Part shown: in pieces, positions 1 to 8,106 of the stretch
How the letters are laid out: each line of letters opens with the position of its first letter
Numbering within the stretch: position 1 is the stretch's first letter
Notes under the pieces: generated by a model
The model's database searches: none
What the model saw: only the letters and a program-made list of their open reading frames with translations
Told to the model about the DNA's origin: nothing
Made by a program: the position numbers and the translations under genes
Assembly: GCA_019421105.1 (NCBI GenBank)
Contig: JAHZFY010000009.1
Span: 1 to 21,733 of the forward strand
Length of the DNA: 21,733 nucleotides
Source of the DNA: a bacterium
Lineage (GTDB): Bacteria > Bacillota_I > Bacilli_A > RFN20 > CAG-826
Direction of reading: 5' to 3'

Positions 1-334
1 TTTAGTTGCAGATTCAAAAAATACTGACTTAACAGTTGATTATTTTACTAAAGCAAAATTTTCTAAATCATCTCCTCGTAAATCCGTTCAAGCAATTTTA
101 GATGAAAAAGCAGCTCAACAAACCGAAGTTCCAAATGAATGGATCGACACAGTAAATTATGTTGCTGATAGAGCTATTCTTGAACCTATCTATAGTTGGG
201 ATATTTCCGTTGCAGTCGAAGGAATGCTTGAAGAAGCAGCAATGGGCACAAGAATTAGTAAATGTGTCAATGATTGTGATGCTGAAGTTAAACGAATTTT
301 ATCTACAATAACAGAAACTAATCCAAGATTATAA
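1..334 (+). CDS. ABC transporter sugar-binding protein, C-terminal part (partial)
   Basis: The reading frame is open from the window edge (first whole codon at base 2) to a TAA at 332-334, giving 110 residues of a protein that starts outside the window. The segment is hydrophilic and contains PRKSVQAIL and a long acidic helix with EGMLEEAAMG, as found at the C-terminus of family 1 extracellular solute-binding proteins. The identification rests mainly on position: it ends 3 bases before two CUT1-type sugar permease genes, exactly where the binding lipoprotein usually sits. It would capture the oligosaccharide outside the membrane. The N-terminal signal and most of the fold are not visible, so the family call is probable, not certain. 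Confidence 0.6.
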   Translation, partial: LVADSKNTDLTVDYFTKAKFSKSSPRKSVQAILDEKAAQQTEVPNEWIDTVNYVADRAILEPIYSWDISVAVEGMLEEAAMGTRISKCVNDCDAEVKRILSTITETNPRL

Positions 335-337
335 TTT

Positions 338-1252
338 ATGAACATCAAATCTAAACTCAAAAAACATAAAACCGAGGAAAAAATATCGGGTTTACTCATG
401 ATAGCTCCTGCTTTCATCTTGCTTGTGATATTTGTATTTGTTCCACTTATCATGGCGGTTGTAAATTCATTTTTCTACTATGAATCTGGACCACAAGATG
501 CTATATTTGCAGGGTTTGACAACTATGTAAAAGTCTTTCAAAGACCTGAATTTGTAAAAAGTTTAGGCAATGTCACTTTAATGACAACAATCATTGTTAT
601 CTTACAAGTAGCGATATCGTTTTTCTTTGCAAACATCTTAGTAAAAATGAGAAACAAATTCTCGGTTTTTGTTAGAACTATAATTTATCTACCAAATTTG
701 TTTAGTGGTGTAGTTATTGCTTGTTTATTTACATTATTTACGACATTTAATGGCGGCATTATCAATGGGATAATTACAAGCGCAGGTGGTGAGCCAATCG
801 CTTTTACAAACGATGTATTTTGGGCTTATGTCTCAATTATTGTCCCAACATTATGGATTGGAAGCGGATACACTACATTAGTCTTTTATTCAGGGTTAAT
901 TAATATTCCAAAAGATTATTATGAAGCCGCTGATGTTGATGGGGCGAATTGGTGGAAAAAAACATTTTATATAACTTTGCCAAATTTGAAGCATTACTTT
1001 GTTTTAATTATCGTCACTTTAGTTACTGGTAATTTGCAGATGTTTGAAATTCCAATGATCATGACAAATGGAATGCCACTTAATGCAACGATGACGCCAG
1101 TTTTATACTTAATTCATGCAAGAGCTAATGGCAACGTTTCACAAAGCGAAATTATTGCGGCGAGTATTTTGATTATGATTCTCATCGCATCAATTAATGC
1201 TGCGGTTTTCGCATTAGCTAATCGTAAACAGAAAGGAGTAAAAAAAGCATAA
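338..1252 (+). CDS. ABC sugar importer permease, MalF/UgpA type
   Basis: This is a 304-residue integral membrane protein of the binding-protein-dependent transport permease family, one half of the membrane channel of a CUT1 carbohydrate importer. A charged N-terminal stretch is followed by a strongly hydrophobic segment (about residues 19-41) and five more hydrophobic segments. The EAA loop that docks the ATPase is seen as YYEAADVDGA followed by the ITLP motif. Length is normal for MalF-like permeases without the large periplasmic loop. It starts 3 bases after the stop of the binding-protein gene and lacks a convincing Shine-Dalgarno sequence, so translation is probably coupled to that gene. 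The partner permease follows immediately; the probable ATPase lies far downstream at 10891. Confidence 0.9.
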   Translation: MNIKSKLKKHKTEEKISGLLMIAPAFILLVIFVFVPLIMAVVNSFFYYESGPQDAIFAGFDNYVKVFQRPEFVKSLGNVTLMTTIIVILQVAISFFFANILVKMRNKFSVFVRTIIYLPNLFSGVVIACLFTLFTTFNGGIINGIITSAGGEPIAFTNDVFWAYVSIIVPTLWIGSGYTTLVFYSGLINIPKDYYEAADVDGANWWKKTFYITLPNLKHYFVLIIVTLVTGNLQMFEIPMIMTNGMPLNATMTPVLYLIHARANGNVSQSEIIAASILIMILIASINAAVFALANRKQKGVKKA

Positions 1253-1253
1253 T

Positions 1254-2123
1254 ATGACAAAATCACAAAAAGCTTATGCTAATAAGACAATAGCAACCAT
1301 CATGTGTTATATTGTCATGATTATCGTATTATTGATTCTTGCTATTCCTATCTTTTTTATGGTTATCTCGATGTTTAAATCAAAAAATGAAATATTTTCA
1401 ATTGATTTTCACGTCTTCCCTCATGTTTGGTCAACCGAAAACTTTGCTCGCTTATTTTATCTACAATACACAACAATTGGTGTTAATTTCTTTCAATCTT
1501 TAGCGATGACGCTTCTTGTTGCTGCAATTTCAATGATTTTATCATTAGCAATCAATATGATGGCAGGTTTTGCGTTCGCACGCGTTGATTTCCCTTTTAA
1601 AAAAGTTTTATGGCCATTAGTTTTGATTACTATGTTTATTCCAGGTATTACCATCTTATTAACTTCAATAAGCGTTGTTAGTAAGCTTGGCATGATGAAC
1701 ACAATTTTTGTTTTGATTATTCCTGGATTGGCTAATGCTTATAACATCTTCTTTTTTAAACAATTTTATTCAGGTTTTCCAAAAGATTATGATGAAGCCG
1801 CAAGAATTGATGGATGCAACACATTTCAAATTTTTACCCGTGTTTATTTAAAAAATTCTAAAACGCCAATGGTCATTATTGGTGCTGGTACGTTCATGGG
1901 TTATTTTAATTCTTATTTATGGCCAACTTTAACTTTGACCGAGGCACATTCACCTTTAACACAAATTATGACTTTAATTAGATCATTATTTAATGATGCT
2001 AGCCAACTTGGTTATGGAGCTGTATTAGCTGCTGCATTTATTGCAATGATTCCAGCTCTAATTGTATTTTTCATCGTCCAAAGATATATCAAAGACGGTA
2101 TTGCACTTGCAGGAGTAAAATAA
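1254..2123 (+). CDS. ABC sugar importer permease, MalG/UgpE type
   Basis: This 289-residue protein is the second membrane subunit of the CUT1 importer. It has about six hydrophobic segments and the typical EAA loop (YDEAARIDGC, followed by a RVYLKNSKTP stretch in place of the usual I-LP). The C-terminus IKDGIALAGVK is close to the (G)LTAGAVKG ending common in MalG-type permeases. It begins one base after the preceding stop, with an AAAGGAGT ribosome site inside the end of that gene at 1232-1239. It should form a heterodimer with the product of 338-1252 and carry the fragments released by the glycosidases of this locus. Confidence 0.92.
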   Translation: MTKSQKAYANKTIATIMCYIVMIIVLLILAIPIFFMVISMFKSKNEIFSIDFHVFPHVWSTENFARLFYLQYTTIGVNFFQSLAMTLLVAAISMILSLAINMMAGFAFARVDFPFKKVLWPLVLITMFIPGITILLTSISVVSKLGMMNTIFVLIIPGLANAYNIFFFKQFYSGFPKDYDEAARIDGCNTFQIFTRVYLKNSKTPMVIIGAGTFMGYFNSYLWPTLTLTEAHSPLTQIMTLIRSLFNDASQLGYGAVLAAAFIAMIPALIVFFIVQRYIKDGIALAGVK

Positions 2124-2124
2124 T

Positions 2125-3186
2125 ATGAATAATTTAGAATCACTATACTTATTAAAAAACGGTGCTCGTAAAAGAGTATCATCATATGATAGAACCGGTG
2201 GTAATGACGACCGCATTTATATTAAGCCAAACGAAAAAGCAGTTATTTTTGATGTTCACACATCAGGCATTATCAATCATATTTGGATGACTCAAATGAA
2301 TTTTGGAGACATAATCGAAGACAACGCATTTAGAAAAGTTTATCTTAAATTCTTTTGGGATGATTGTGAGTTTCCAAGCGTTTTAGTTCCTCGTGGTGAC
2401 TTCTTTGGCATGGGTCATGGTAAATGTCATAACTTTACCAGCGCGCCTTTGCAAATGTCGCCAGAAGATGGTCGCGCATTAAATTGTTATTTCCCTATGC
2501 CTTTTAAAAAAGCTGCTCGAATTGAAGTCGTCAACGAATGTGACACTACTTTAATGCTTTATTTTTATATCGACTATACTGAACAAAAAGTCGATGATAA
2601 TTCTTTATACTTTGGTGCTTATTGGCATCGTGAAAATCCTTGTAAAGGACGTCCTATTGAAGAATTTAAAGACCGTAAAGAATATCTTTTTGGTGGTAAA
2701 AATGTAGATGGCAAAGATAACTACGTTATTTTAGAACTTGAAGGACAAGGCCATTATGTAGGATGCAATTACAATATAACTAATTTAAGTAAAACAGAAG
2801 AATGGGATTGGCCAGGAGAAGGCGACGATATGATTTTTATCGACGATGATCCTACTAATACTTTATACGGTACAGGTAGTGAAGATTATTTTTCCACTGC
2901 ATGGTGTCCAACTCAAGAATACAATTCCTTATACCATGGAATTATTTTAGGTGGAAAACCAAATTGGAAAGGTGAAATTACTTATTACCGTTATCACATT
3001 TTGGACCCAATTATGTTTAACAAACATATTAAGGTTACGATTGAACATGGACACGCTAATCATCGTAGCGATGATGTCAGTTCAACGGCATATTTTTACA
3101 CTATTAAACCTTATCAACATAAGGAGGCATTGATGGATGTTGCTCATCGATTGGCTTATCGCGATAAGGAAAACACTGAAAAATAA
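2125..3186 (+). CDS. DUF2961 / GH172 family glycosidase, cytoplasmic
   Basis: This 353-residue protein belongs to the DUF2961 family, now CAZy family GH172, whose characterised members act on alpha-D-arabinofuranosides or on difructose dianhydride I and alpha-D-fructofuranosides. Visible family motifs are PRGDFFGMGHGK (from residue 89), WPGEGDDMIFID (around 229-240) and GTGSEDYF (249-256). Glu232 and Glu253 are 21 residues apart, the same spacing as the catalytic glutamates I recall for the Bifidobacterium enzyme (from memory, unchecked). There is no signal peptide or membrane segment, so it should act inside the cell on imported oligosaccharides as an exo-enzyme. An AGGAGT ribosome site lies at 2111-2116 and the gene is one base behind the permease stop. 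D-arabinofuranoside rather than fructoside is inferred from the neighbouring DUF4185, isomerase and kinase genes. Confidence 0.87.
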   Translation: MNNLESLYLLKNGARKRVSSYDRTGGNDDRIYIKPNEKAVIFDVHTSGIINHIWMTQMNFGDIIEDNAFRKVYLKFFWDDCEFPSVLVPRGDFFGMGHGKCHNFTSAPLQMSPEDGRALNCYFPMPFKKAARIEVVNECDTTLMLYFYIDYTEQKVDDNSLYFGAYWHRENPCKGRPIEEFKDRKEYLFGGKNVDGKDNYVILELEGQGHYVGCNYNITNLSKTEEWDWPGEGDDMIFIDDDPTNTLYGTGSEDYFSTAWCPTQEYNSLYHGIILGGKPNWKGEITYYRYHILDPIMFNKHIKVTIEHGHANHRSDDVSSTAYFYTIKPYQHKEALMDVAHRLAYRDKENTEK

Positions 3187-3198
3187 AGGAGAAAGATT

Positions 3199-5247
3199 AT
3201 GAAAAGTGTTTTGTTATTAGTGGGCATTCTTGGATTAGCAAGCGGAATGGGAATCCAAAACGCTAGTTCAAATGATGTCAACTATCTTTACGGCAACAAC
3301 ATCATTAACAATGGTGATTTTGCCATCGGTGCTGGTGAATATGTTTTCAAAAAAGGTTTTGAAAATATGGGAACAGAAGGCGTCACAAAAAATTGGGGCA
3401 CATATGGCGCAGACATTAAAGTTTCAAAAATGGATGCATCTGGTAATGCTGCTTTAGTTATGGAACAAGGCGCAGGATTTAAAGATTTCTTTAAATTCAT
3501 GCCAACAGAAATTATCGGTGGAAAAACATATGATTTTGCATTCGATTATAAAGTAGATGGTACTACTGATAATATCGGTATTGCTTTCTTTAGTCCATCT
3601 CAAAATGGTAGATTACCTGAACTCAATATTTTTAGCCCAACCGATATAGAAAACGCTACTGTTAGTGGTTTAACAACAGAAGATTTAACTGATGGTTGGA
3701 AACGTGTTAGCTGGCAAAGATTATTTGCCGAAGGTCAAACATTTGATACATTACAATTCTGGGGTAATGTCGCCAATGGAACTATTTACATTGATAACAT
3801 GTCAATGAAAGAAGTTGGAACAGAAACAGAATTAATGTTAGGTGGAGATTTTGATGGCTTCTTAGAATATGCTTCAGCTGGTCTTACTGAAACACCTGAT
3901 GTTAATGGAGCTTACGGCGCTTCTTCATCTTTAGGTGATGGTTATGTTGAAATTCAAAATAATGGAAAATATGGCGTAACTGTACTAGATTTAGATGAAA
4001 ACGAATACTTTTTAGAAGTTAATGTTGACGAAATTGCAGAAGATGGAAAATTATCATACAACTTAGTCTTAAACGACGAATCAAAAACAGTTGCTAATAG
4101 CGGAGACATTGCAATTGCAGATGGTTATGGTAGTGCTGTTTTTGAAGGTATTGATAATGCTTATTCTGTTGAATTAGCATATACAGGAACTACTCCAATA
4201 AAAGTTAGTAGCTTTACAGTTAAAGCTCGTTACGTATCAACTTATGATCCAGATAAAGACTACTATGAAAGCGCAAACCTTGTTGTCAATGGTGATTTTG
4301 AAGCATTTGAAGTTGGTACAGTATTTAGCGAATCACAATTAGAAGGCGCATGGGGTTCTGTTTCTTCATATGACAATCCTGCTCGTATTGTTGAAGGTTT
4401 AGATGGTCATGCTGCTGCAATTGGAAAACATGACGAATCTGACAGCAAACCTTTTTCATCAATGTTTTTGATGACTCCAGATACTTTACAAGTTGGAGAC
4501 ATTTTAAGAGTTAAGTATGATTTCAAATTAGTTATGAATGATGCTTGGGATTCATATTTAGTTATTAATTCCTCATTTGTTGGTGGCGCAAACGTAGATT
4601 ATTACCAAGTTAATTTGGCAAAATATCTTGGACTTGGAAGTTTAGAAACTACAAGTGGTTCGGAAAAAGCTCCAGCAGCAGTTCATTTTGAAACATTATC
4701 AGATGGCTGGGTGCGTGTCCATTTTGATTTTGAAGTTACTAATGACATCATTCAATGGAATTCCTTACGTTGGTTATATACTCCACATAACGTTGGCGAA
4801 TTACTCTATGTAGATAATGTTGGTTTATATTTGCTTTCTGAAGAAGCTCCAAGCAATGAAGTGACATCAATAAATATTGAATCTGATGATCTCGAACTTA
4901 ATGTTGGAGATACACAAAAATTAACATTTACTATTAATCCTGAAGATGCTGATCCAACAACTTATACATGGACAACATCTAATGAAAATGTCGTCACAGT
5001 TGATAATGATGGAAATGTTACCGCTGTTGGTGCTGGTGCCGCAGAAATTACTGTTACTGCTGAAAATGGTGTTTCAGATTCTATTGTTGTAACTGTTGTT
5101 GACAACGGAGGACCTGTTGAACCAACAACTCCAACAGAAAGCAATGTTGGCTTAATTGTCACTATTGTTGTTGTTTCAGTTGTTGTAGCAGCTGGAATCG
5201 GCGTTGGAATTTATTTTATCATCCGCAACAAAAAGAAAAATAAATAA
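3199..5247 (+). CDS. Membrane-anchored surface protein with CBM-like and Big domains
   Basis: This 682-residue protein has an N-terminal signal peptide without a lipobox cysteine. Two segments begin with the N-(I/L)-(I/V)-x-NGDF pattern typical of CBM4/9-like beta-sandwiches (about residues 34-205 and 360-548), each ending with a DN(M/V) strand motif; about 210-345 may be a further, more divergent beta domain. A Big_2 immunoglobulin-like domain (about 554-632) carries the usual WTTSNENVVTV and VTAVGAGAAEITV signatures. A Pro/Thr linker, one transmembrane helix (about 651-675) and a lysine-rich tail end the protein, so it is probably held in the membrane facing outward. No catalytic domain is evident. 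Between a GH172 and two DUF4185 genes, it most likely binds the same glycan at the cell surface. The AAAGGAG site before 3199 supports the start. A hairpin follows the gene. Confidence 0.8.
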   Translation: MKSVLLLVGILGLASGMGIQNASSNDVNYLYGNNIINNGDFAIGAGEYVFKKGFENMGTEGVTKNWGTYGADIKVSKMDASGNAALVMEQGAGFKDFFKFMPTEIIGGKTYDFAFDYKVDGTTDNIGIAFFSPSQNGRLPELNIFSPTDIENATVSGLTTEDLTDGWKRVSWQRLFAEGQTFDTLQFWGNVANGTIYIDNMSMKEVGTETELMLGGDFDGFLEYASAGLTETPDVNGAYGASSSLGDGYVEIQNNGKYGVTVLDLDENEYFLEVNVDEIAEDGKLSYNLVLNDESKTVANSGDIAIADGYGSAVFEGIDNAYSVELAYTGTTPIKVSSFTVKARYVSTYDPDKDYYESANLVVNGDFEAFEVGTVFSESQLEGAWGSVSSYDNPARIVEGLDGHAAAIGKHDESDSKPFSSMFLMTPDTLQVGDILRVKYDFKLVMNDAWDSYLVINSSFVGGANVDYYQVNLAKYLGLGSLETTSGSEKAPAAVHFETLSDGWVRVHFDFEVTNDIIQWNSLRWLYTPHNVGELLYVDNVGLYLLSEEAPSNEVTSINIESDDLELNVGDTQKLTFTINPEDADPTTYTWTTSNENVVTVDNDGNVTAVGAGAAEITVTAENGVSDSIVVTVVDNGGPVEPTTPTESNVGLIVTIVVVSVVVAAGIGVGIYFIIRNKKKNK

Positions 5248-5256
5248 TAAATAAAA

Positions 5257-5290
5257 ACGACCATCCTCATTAATTTGAGGGTGGTCTTCA
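5257..5290 (+). terminator. Hairpin after the surface-protein gene, weak terminator or processing site
   Basis: Bases 5259-5268 (GACCATCCTC) pair with 5277-5286 (GAGGGTGGTC) in a ten-pair stem with one T-G wobble and an eight-base AT loop. The stem is GC-rich for this AT-rich DNA. The run after it (TTCAATGAGTTTT) is a poor T-tract, so it may act as a partial terminator or an RNA processing or stabilising structure that lets the upstream genes be expressed more than the downstream ones. Confidence 0.5.
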
Positions 5291-5312
5291 ATGAGTTTTA
5301 GGAGATAAGAAT

Positions 5313-6656
5313 ATGAAATATATAAAATCAATGTTAGTCGTTACGTCTTTATTAACAACATTTCTTGCTTCTTGTAGTCCTGCCAGTGGAACTAGTTCTC
5401 AAGAAGAACTTGTCACTCTAAATGATTACTATGGAATGACTTTAAAAGAAGCAAAATTAGACGCTGCTGGAGAAGTATTATTTGATGTTAACGAAATTCC
5501 AACACGAGAACTCATTGAAGGCCGTATTCTTGGTTATAAAGATAACAAAGCTGGTGATCAAGTAGAAAAAGGAAGCCGCGTTACTTTAAATGTTGCAAAA
5601 CGTGTCGACAGCGCTATTTCTAATTACCCTGCATCGTCTATTATTGATTATCATTCTGTAGTATGTAAATTAACTGGGCCTGATTCACAAAATCAAGATG
5701 TTATGTTTAATGCTGGAATTAGTGGAACGGATTTAGGTATTCCATTTGAAACATCAAAGGGTGATATGATGTTGCTTTATGGTGATACATGGTCAGGTGA
5801 AAATATGCCTTGGAGATGGTTATCTAATTTTATGGCTGTAACAAATGATGATAACTTAACAGATGGGCTAACTTTTGATTATATTGTCACTGATGATGAA
5901 GGGGTTGCTCTACCTTTTGCTGAGGGTTTACATCAACCTGATAATATGGAAAATATAGGAACAGAAGTAACTAAGATTCCTACAGGCGGAATTTCTGTAA
6001 ATGGAAATGACTATATATTCTACATGTCAATTAGATATTGGGGTGTAGGAGGAACTTGGTTAGTTACCTATTCACAAGCTCTTAAATCCACTAGCGATGA
6101 TTATACAAAATGGGAAAACGTCGAAGGATTACGCTGGGATGAAGAAGAATTATACTACGCAGGTCAAATATATCCATTTAAAGACCCAAAAGATGAGGAA
6201 CATATTTACTTCACATCGATTCCAGGTGGACGTAATGATGGTGCGGTCATGTTTAGAGTTGATGTAAAAGACTTCGAAAACAAAGATGAATATGAATACC
6301 TTGTCAGTGAAGATAAATGGGTCAAAGGGGACGAAGGCATTAGACAATTAAATGAAAAACCTTATTATATTCTTTCTCCAGCTGTCGCAGAGCCTTCAAT
6401 CATGTATAGCGAATATTTAGATAAATACTTGTTCACAACATTAAAAGGAAGCAATATTGTCATTGCTACTAGTGATAAAGTAACCGGTCCATATAATGAC
6501 ATTTATTCGGTATTATCAAGCGCTGATTATCCAGGTTTATATGGTGGTTTCTTACATCCAAAATTCTCTGATACCAATGGTCAAAGATTATATTTACAAC
6601 TTTCTCGTTGGACACCGATTTATGACACATTTTTAGTTGAAATTGTTTTGAAATAA
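5313..6656 (+). CDS. PASTA-DUF4185 (GH183-like) lipoprotein, copy 1, probable endo-D-arabinanase
   Basis: This 447-residue secreted lipoprotein has a signal peptide ending in the lipobox LASC (Cys21), a Ser/Gly linker, a PASTA-like domain (about residues 35-96) and a DUF4185 beta-propeller-type domain (about 115-447). DUF4185 includes the GH183 endo-D-arabinofuranases. Two aspartates in GTDLG (Asp140) and LYGDTW (Asp158), 18 residues apart, are kept in all three paralogues here and are my candidates for the catalytic pair. The spacing agrees with what I recall for GH183. Other family stretches are TKIPTGGISV, MSIRYWG, IPGGR, AEPSIMYS and the C-terminal IYDT motif. It should sit on the outer face of the membrane and cut the polymer before import. 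The GGAGAT site at 5301-5306 fixes the start. Its closest relative is the next gene. Confidence 0.82.
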   Translation: MKYIKSMLVVTSLLTTFLASCSPASGTSSQEELVTLNDYYGMTLKEAKLDAAGEVLFDVNEIPTRELIEGRILGYKDNKAGDQVEKGSRVTLNVAKRVDSAISNYPASSIIDYHSVVCKLTGPDSQNQDVMFNAGISGTDLGIPFETSKGDMMLLYGDTWSGENMPWRWLSNFMAVTNDDNLTDGLTFDYIVTDDEGVALPFAEGLHQPDNMENIGTEVTKIPTGGISVNGNDYIFYMSIRYWGVGGTWLVTYSQALKSTSDDYTKWENVEGLRWDEEELYYAGQIYPFKDPKDEEHIYFTSIPGGRNDGAVMFRVDVKDFENKDEYEYLVSEDKWVKGDEGIRQLNEKPYYILSPAVAEPSIMYSEYLDKYLFTTLKGSNIVIATSDKVTGPYNDIYSVLSSADYPGLYGGFLHPKFSDTNGQRLYLQLSRWTPIYDTFLVEIVLK

Positions 6657-8094
6657 ATACCATTAAATCAAGAAAAGTTGATACAAATAAAAAATAAAAT
6701 CATGCAAAAACAATAGTTTTAAAACAAAGTTGATTAATTAAAGAAAGGAAATATTTATGAAAACTATAAAAACATTATTAGTTACCGCAACAGCATTATC
6801 TAGTTTGTTATTAGGTTCATGTGGAGAACCTACTCCTCAAGGAGAACTTATTACTTTAGATGATTACTATGGAATGACTTTAAAAGAAGCAAAATTAGAC
6901 GCTGCTGGAGAAGTATTGTTTGATGTTAACGAGATTCCAACACAAGAACTCGTTGAAGGACGTGTACTAGGCTATAAAGATAAAGAAGTCGGCGATCAAG
7001 TTGTTAAGGGTAGCCGCGTTACTTTAAATGTTGCAAAACGTGTCGACAGCGCTATTTCTAATTATCCAGAAAATTCTATCATTAATTATCATTCAGTTAT
7101 TTGTAAATTAACTGGACCTGATTCTATCAATGATGAAGTTACCTTTGATGCTGGCATAAGAGGAACGGATTTAGGCATTCCATTTGAAACTGCAAGCGGA
7201 GATATGATGCTTTTATATGGTGATAGCTTTTCAAATGAAAATATGAGTGGAATGTGGTGGTCAAACTTTATGGCTAAAACTTCCGATACTAATCTTGCTG
7301 ATGGTTTGACTTTTGATTCAATTGTTACCGCTCCTAATGGTATTGCTTTGCCTTTTGCTCAAGGTCAACATAACGAAGGAAGTGAAGAAAACACTGGTTC
7401 AGAAGTAACTAAGATTCCTACAGGCGGAATTTCTGTAAACGGAAATGATTACATATTCTATATGTCAATTAGATATTGGGGTGTTGGTGGCGCATGGCTT
7501 GTTAGCTATAATCAATGTTTAAAAGCTACAGACGATACACACACTGAATGGGTCGAAGTCCCAAGTCTTAGATGGAATGAAGAAGAATTATATTATGCTG
7601 GACAAATTTATCCATTCCACAACCCAAAAGATGAAGAACACATTTATTTCACATCAATTCCAGGAGGACGTTTTAATGGCGCTATTATGTTTAGAGTTGA
7701 TGTCAATAACTTTGAAAATAGAAGCGAATATGAATATTTAGTTGGTGATGATAACTGGGTAAAAGGTGATGAAGGCATGGCTCAATTAAATTCAGATCCA
7801 TATTTTATTATGTCACCTTCGGTTGCAGAACCTTCCATTATATATAGTGAATACTTGGACAAATTCATATTTACAACATTAAGAGGCAGCAATATTGTTT
7901 TTGCTTTAAGTGATGAAGTAACTGGTCCATATGATGATATACATGCAGTCATAAGCGGATCTGATTATCCACTTTTATATGGTGGTTTCTTACATCCAAA
8001 ATTCTCTGATACCAATGGTCAAAGATTATATTTACAACTTTCTCGTTGGGTGCCTATTTACAACACTTCTTTAGTTGAAGTTGTTCTTAAATAA
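5422..8094 (+). repeat. Tandem gene duplication of the PASTA-DUF4185 lipoprotein
   Basis: Bases 5422-6656 and 6860-8094 align at a constant offset of 1438 bases with no net indel through to the stop codon. Within them are blocks identical at every base, including synonymous sites: 5422-5479 with 6860-6917 (58), 5574-5626 with 7012-7064 (53), 5962-6001 with 7400-7439 (40) and 6536-6611 with 7974-8049 (76). Between the blocks the copies differ clearly. The signal peptides and the 100-base spacer are not part of the close match. This is a tandem duplication, with patches suggesting later gene conversion. Confidence 0.85.
6757..8094 (+). CDS. PASTA-DUF4185 (GH183-like) lipoprotein, copy 2, probable endo-D-arabinanase
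   Basis: This 445-residue lipoprotein has the same layout as the preceding gene: signal peptide with lipobox LGSC (Cys22), a PASTA-like domain (about residues 33-94) and a DUF4185 domain (about 113-445). The candidate acidic pair is Asp138 (GTDLG) and Asp156 (LYGDSF). Variable stretches cluster in likely loops, for example NENMSGMWWSN against GENMPWRWLSN in copy 1, which could change substrate preference. A 100-base AT-rich spacer separates the copies; it holds two AAAGTTGAT repeats (6675 and 6727 areas) but no promoter I can defend. The AAAGGAAA site just before 6757 supports the start. Endo-D-arabinanase activity is inferred from the family and the locus, not shown. Confidence 0.82.
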   Translation: MKTIKTLLVTATALSSLLLGSCGEPTPQGELITLDDYYGMTLKEAKLDAAGEVLFDVNEIPTQELVEGRVLGYKDKEVGDQVVKGSRVTLNVAKRVDSAISNYPENSIINYHSVICKLTGPDSINDEVTFDAGIRGTDLGIPFETASGDMMLLYGDSFSNENMSGMWWSNFMAKTSDTNLADGLTFDSIVTAPNGIALPFAQGQHNEGSEENTGSEVTKIPTGGISVNGNDYIFYMSIRYWGVGGAWLVSYNQCLKATDDTHTEWVEVPSLRWNEEELYYAGQIYPFHNPKDEEHIYFTSIPGGRFNGAIMFRVDVNNFENRSEYEYLVGDDNWVKGDEGMAQLNSDPYFIMSPSVAEPSIIYSEYLDKFIFTTLRGSNIVFALSDEVTGPYDDIHAVISGSDYPLLYGGFLHPKFSDTNGQRLYLQLSRWVPIYNTSLVEVVLK

Positions 8095-8095
8095 T

Positions 8096-8100
8096 TGAGG
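8096..8100 (+). promoter_or_regulatory. Ribosome binding site that sets the start of the third DUF4185 gene
   Basis: TGAGG at 8096-8100 lies six bases before ATG 8107. The frame could also begin at TTG 8095, directly after the previous stop, but then the ribosome site would lie inside the coding sequence and no site would precede the TTG. ATG 8107 is therefore preferred. Confidence 0.65.
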
Positions 8101-8106
8101 TATATT

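Noticed and set aside
6657..6756. Possible promoter in the gap between the two DUF4185 lipoprotein genes
   Set aside because: TTGATA at 6678 is only 11 bases from TAAAAT at 6695 and no better-spaced pair was found.
8095..8106. TTG start for the third DUF4185 protein
   Set aside because: The TGAGG ribosome site falls after it and fits ATG 8107; the four extra residues do not create a signal peptide.
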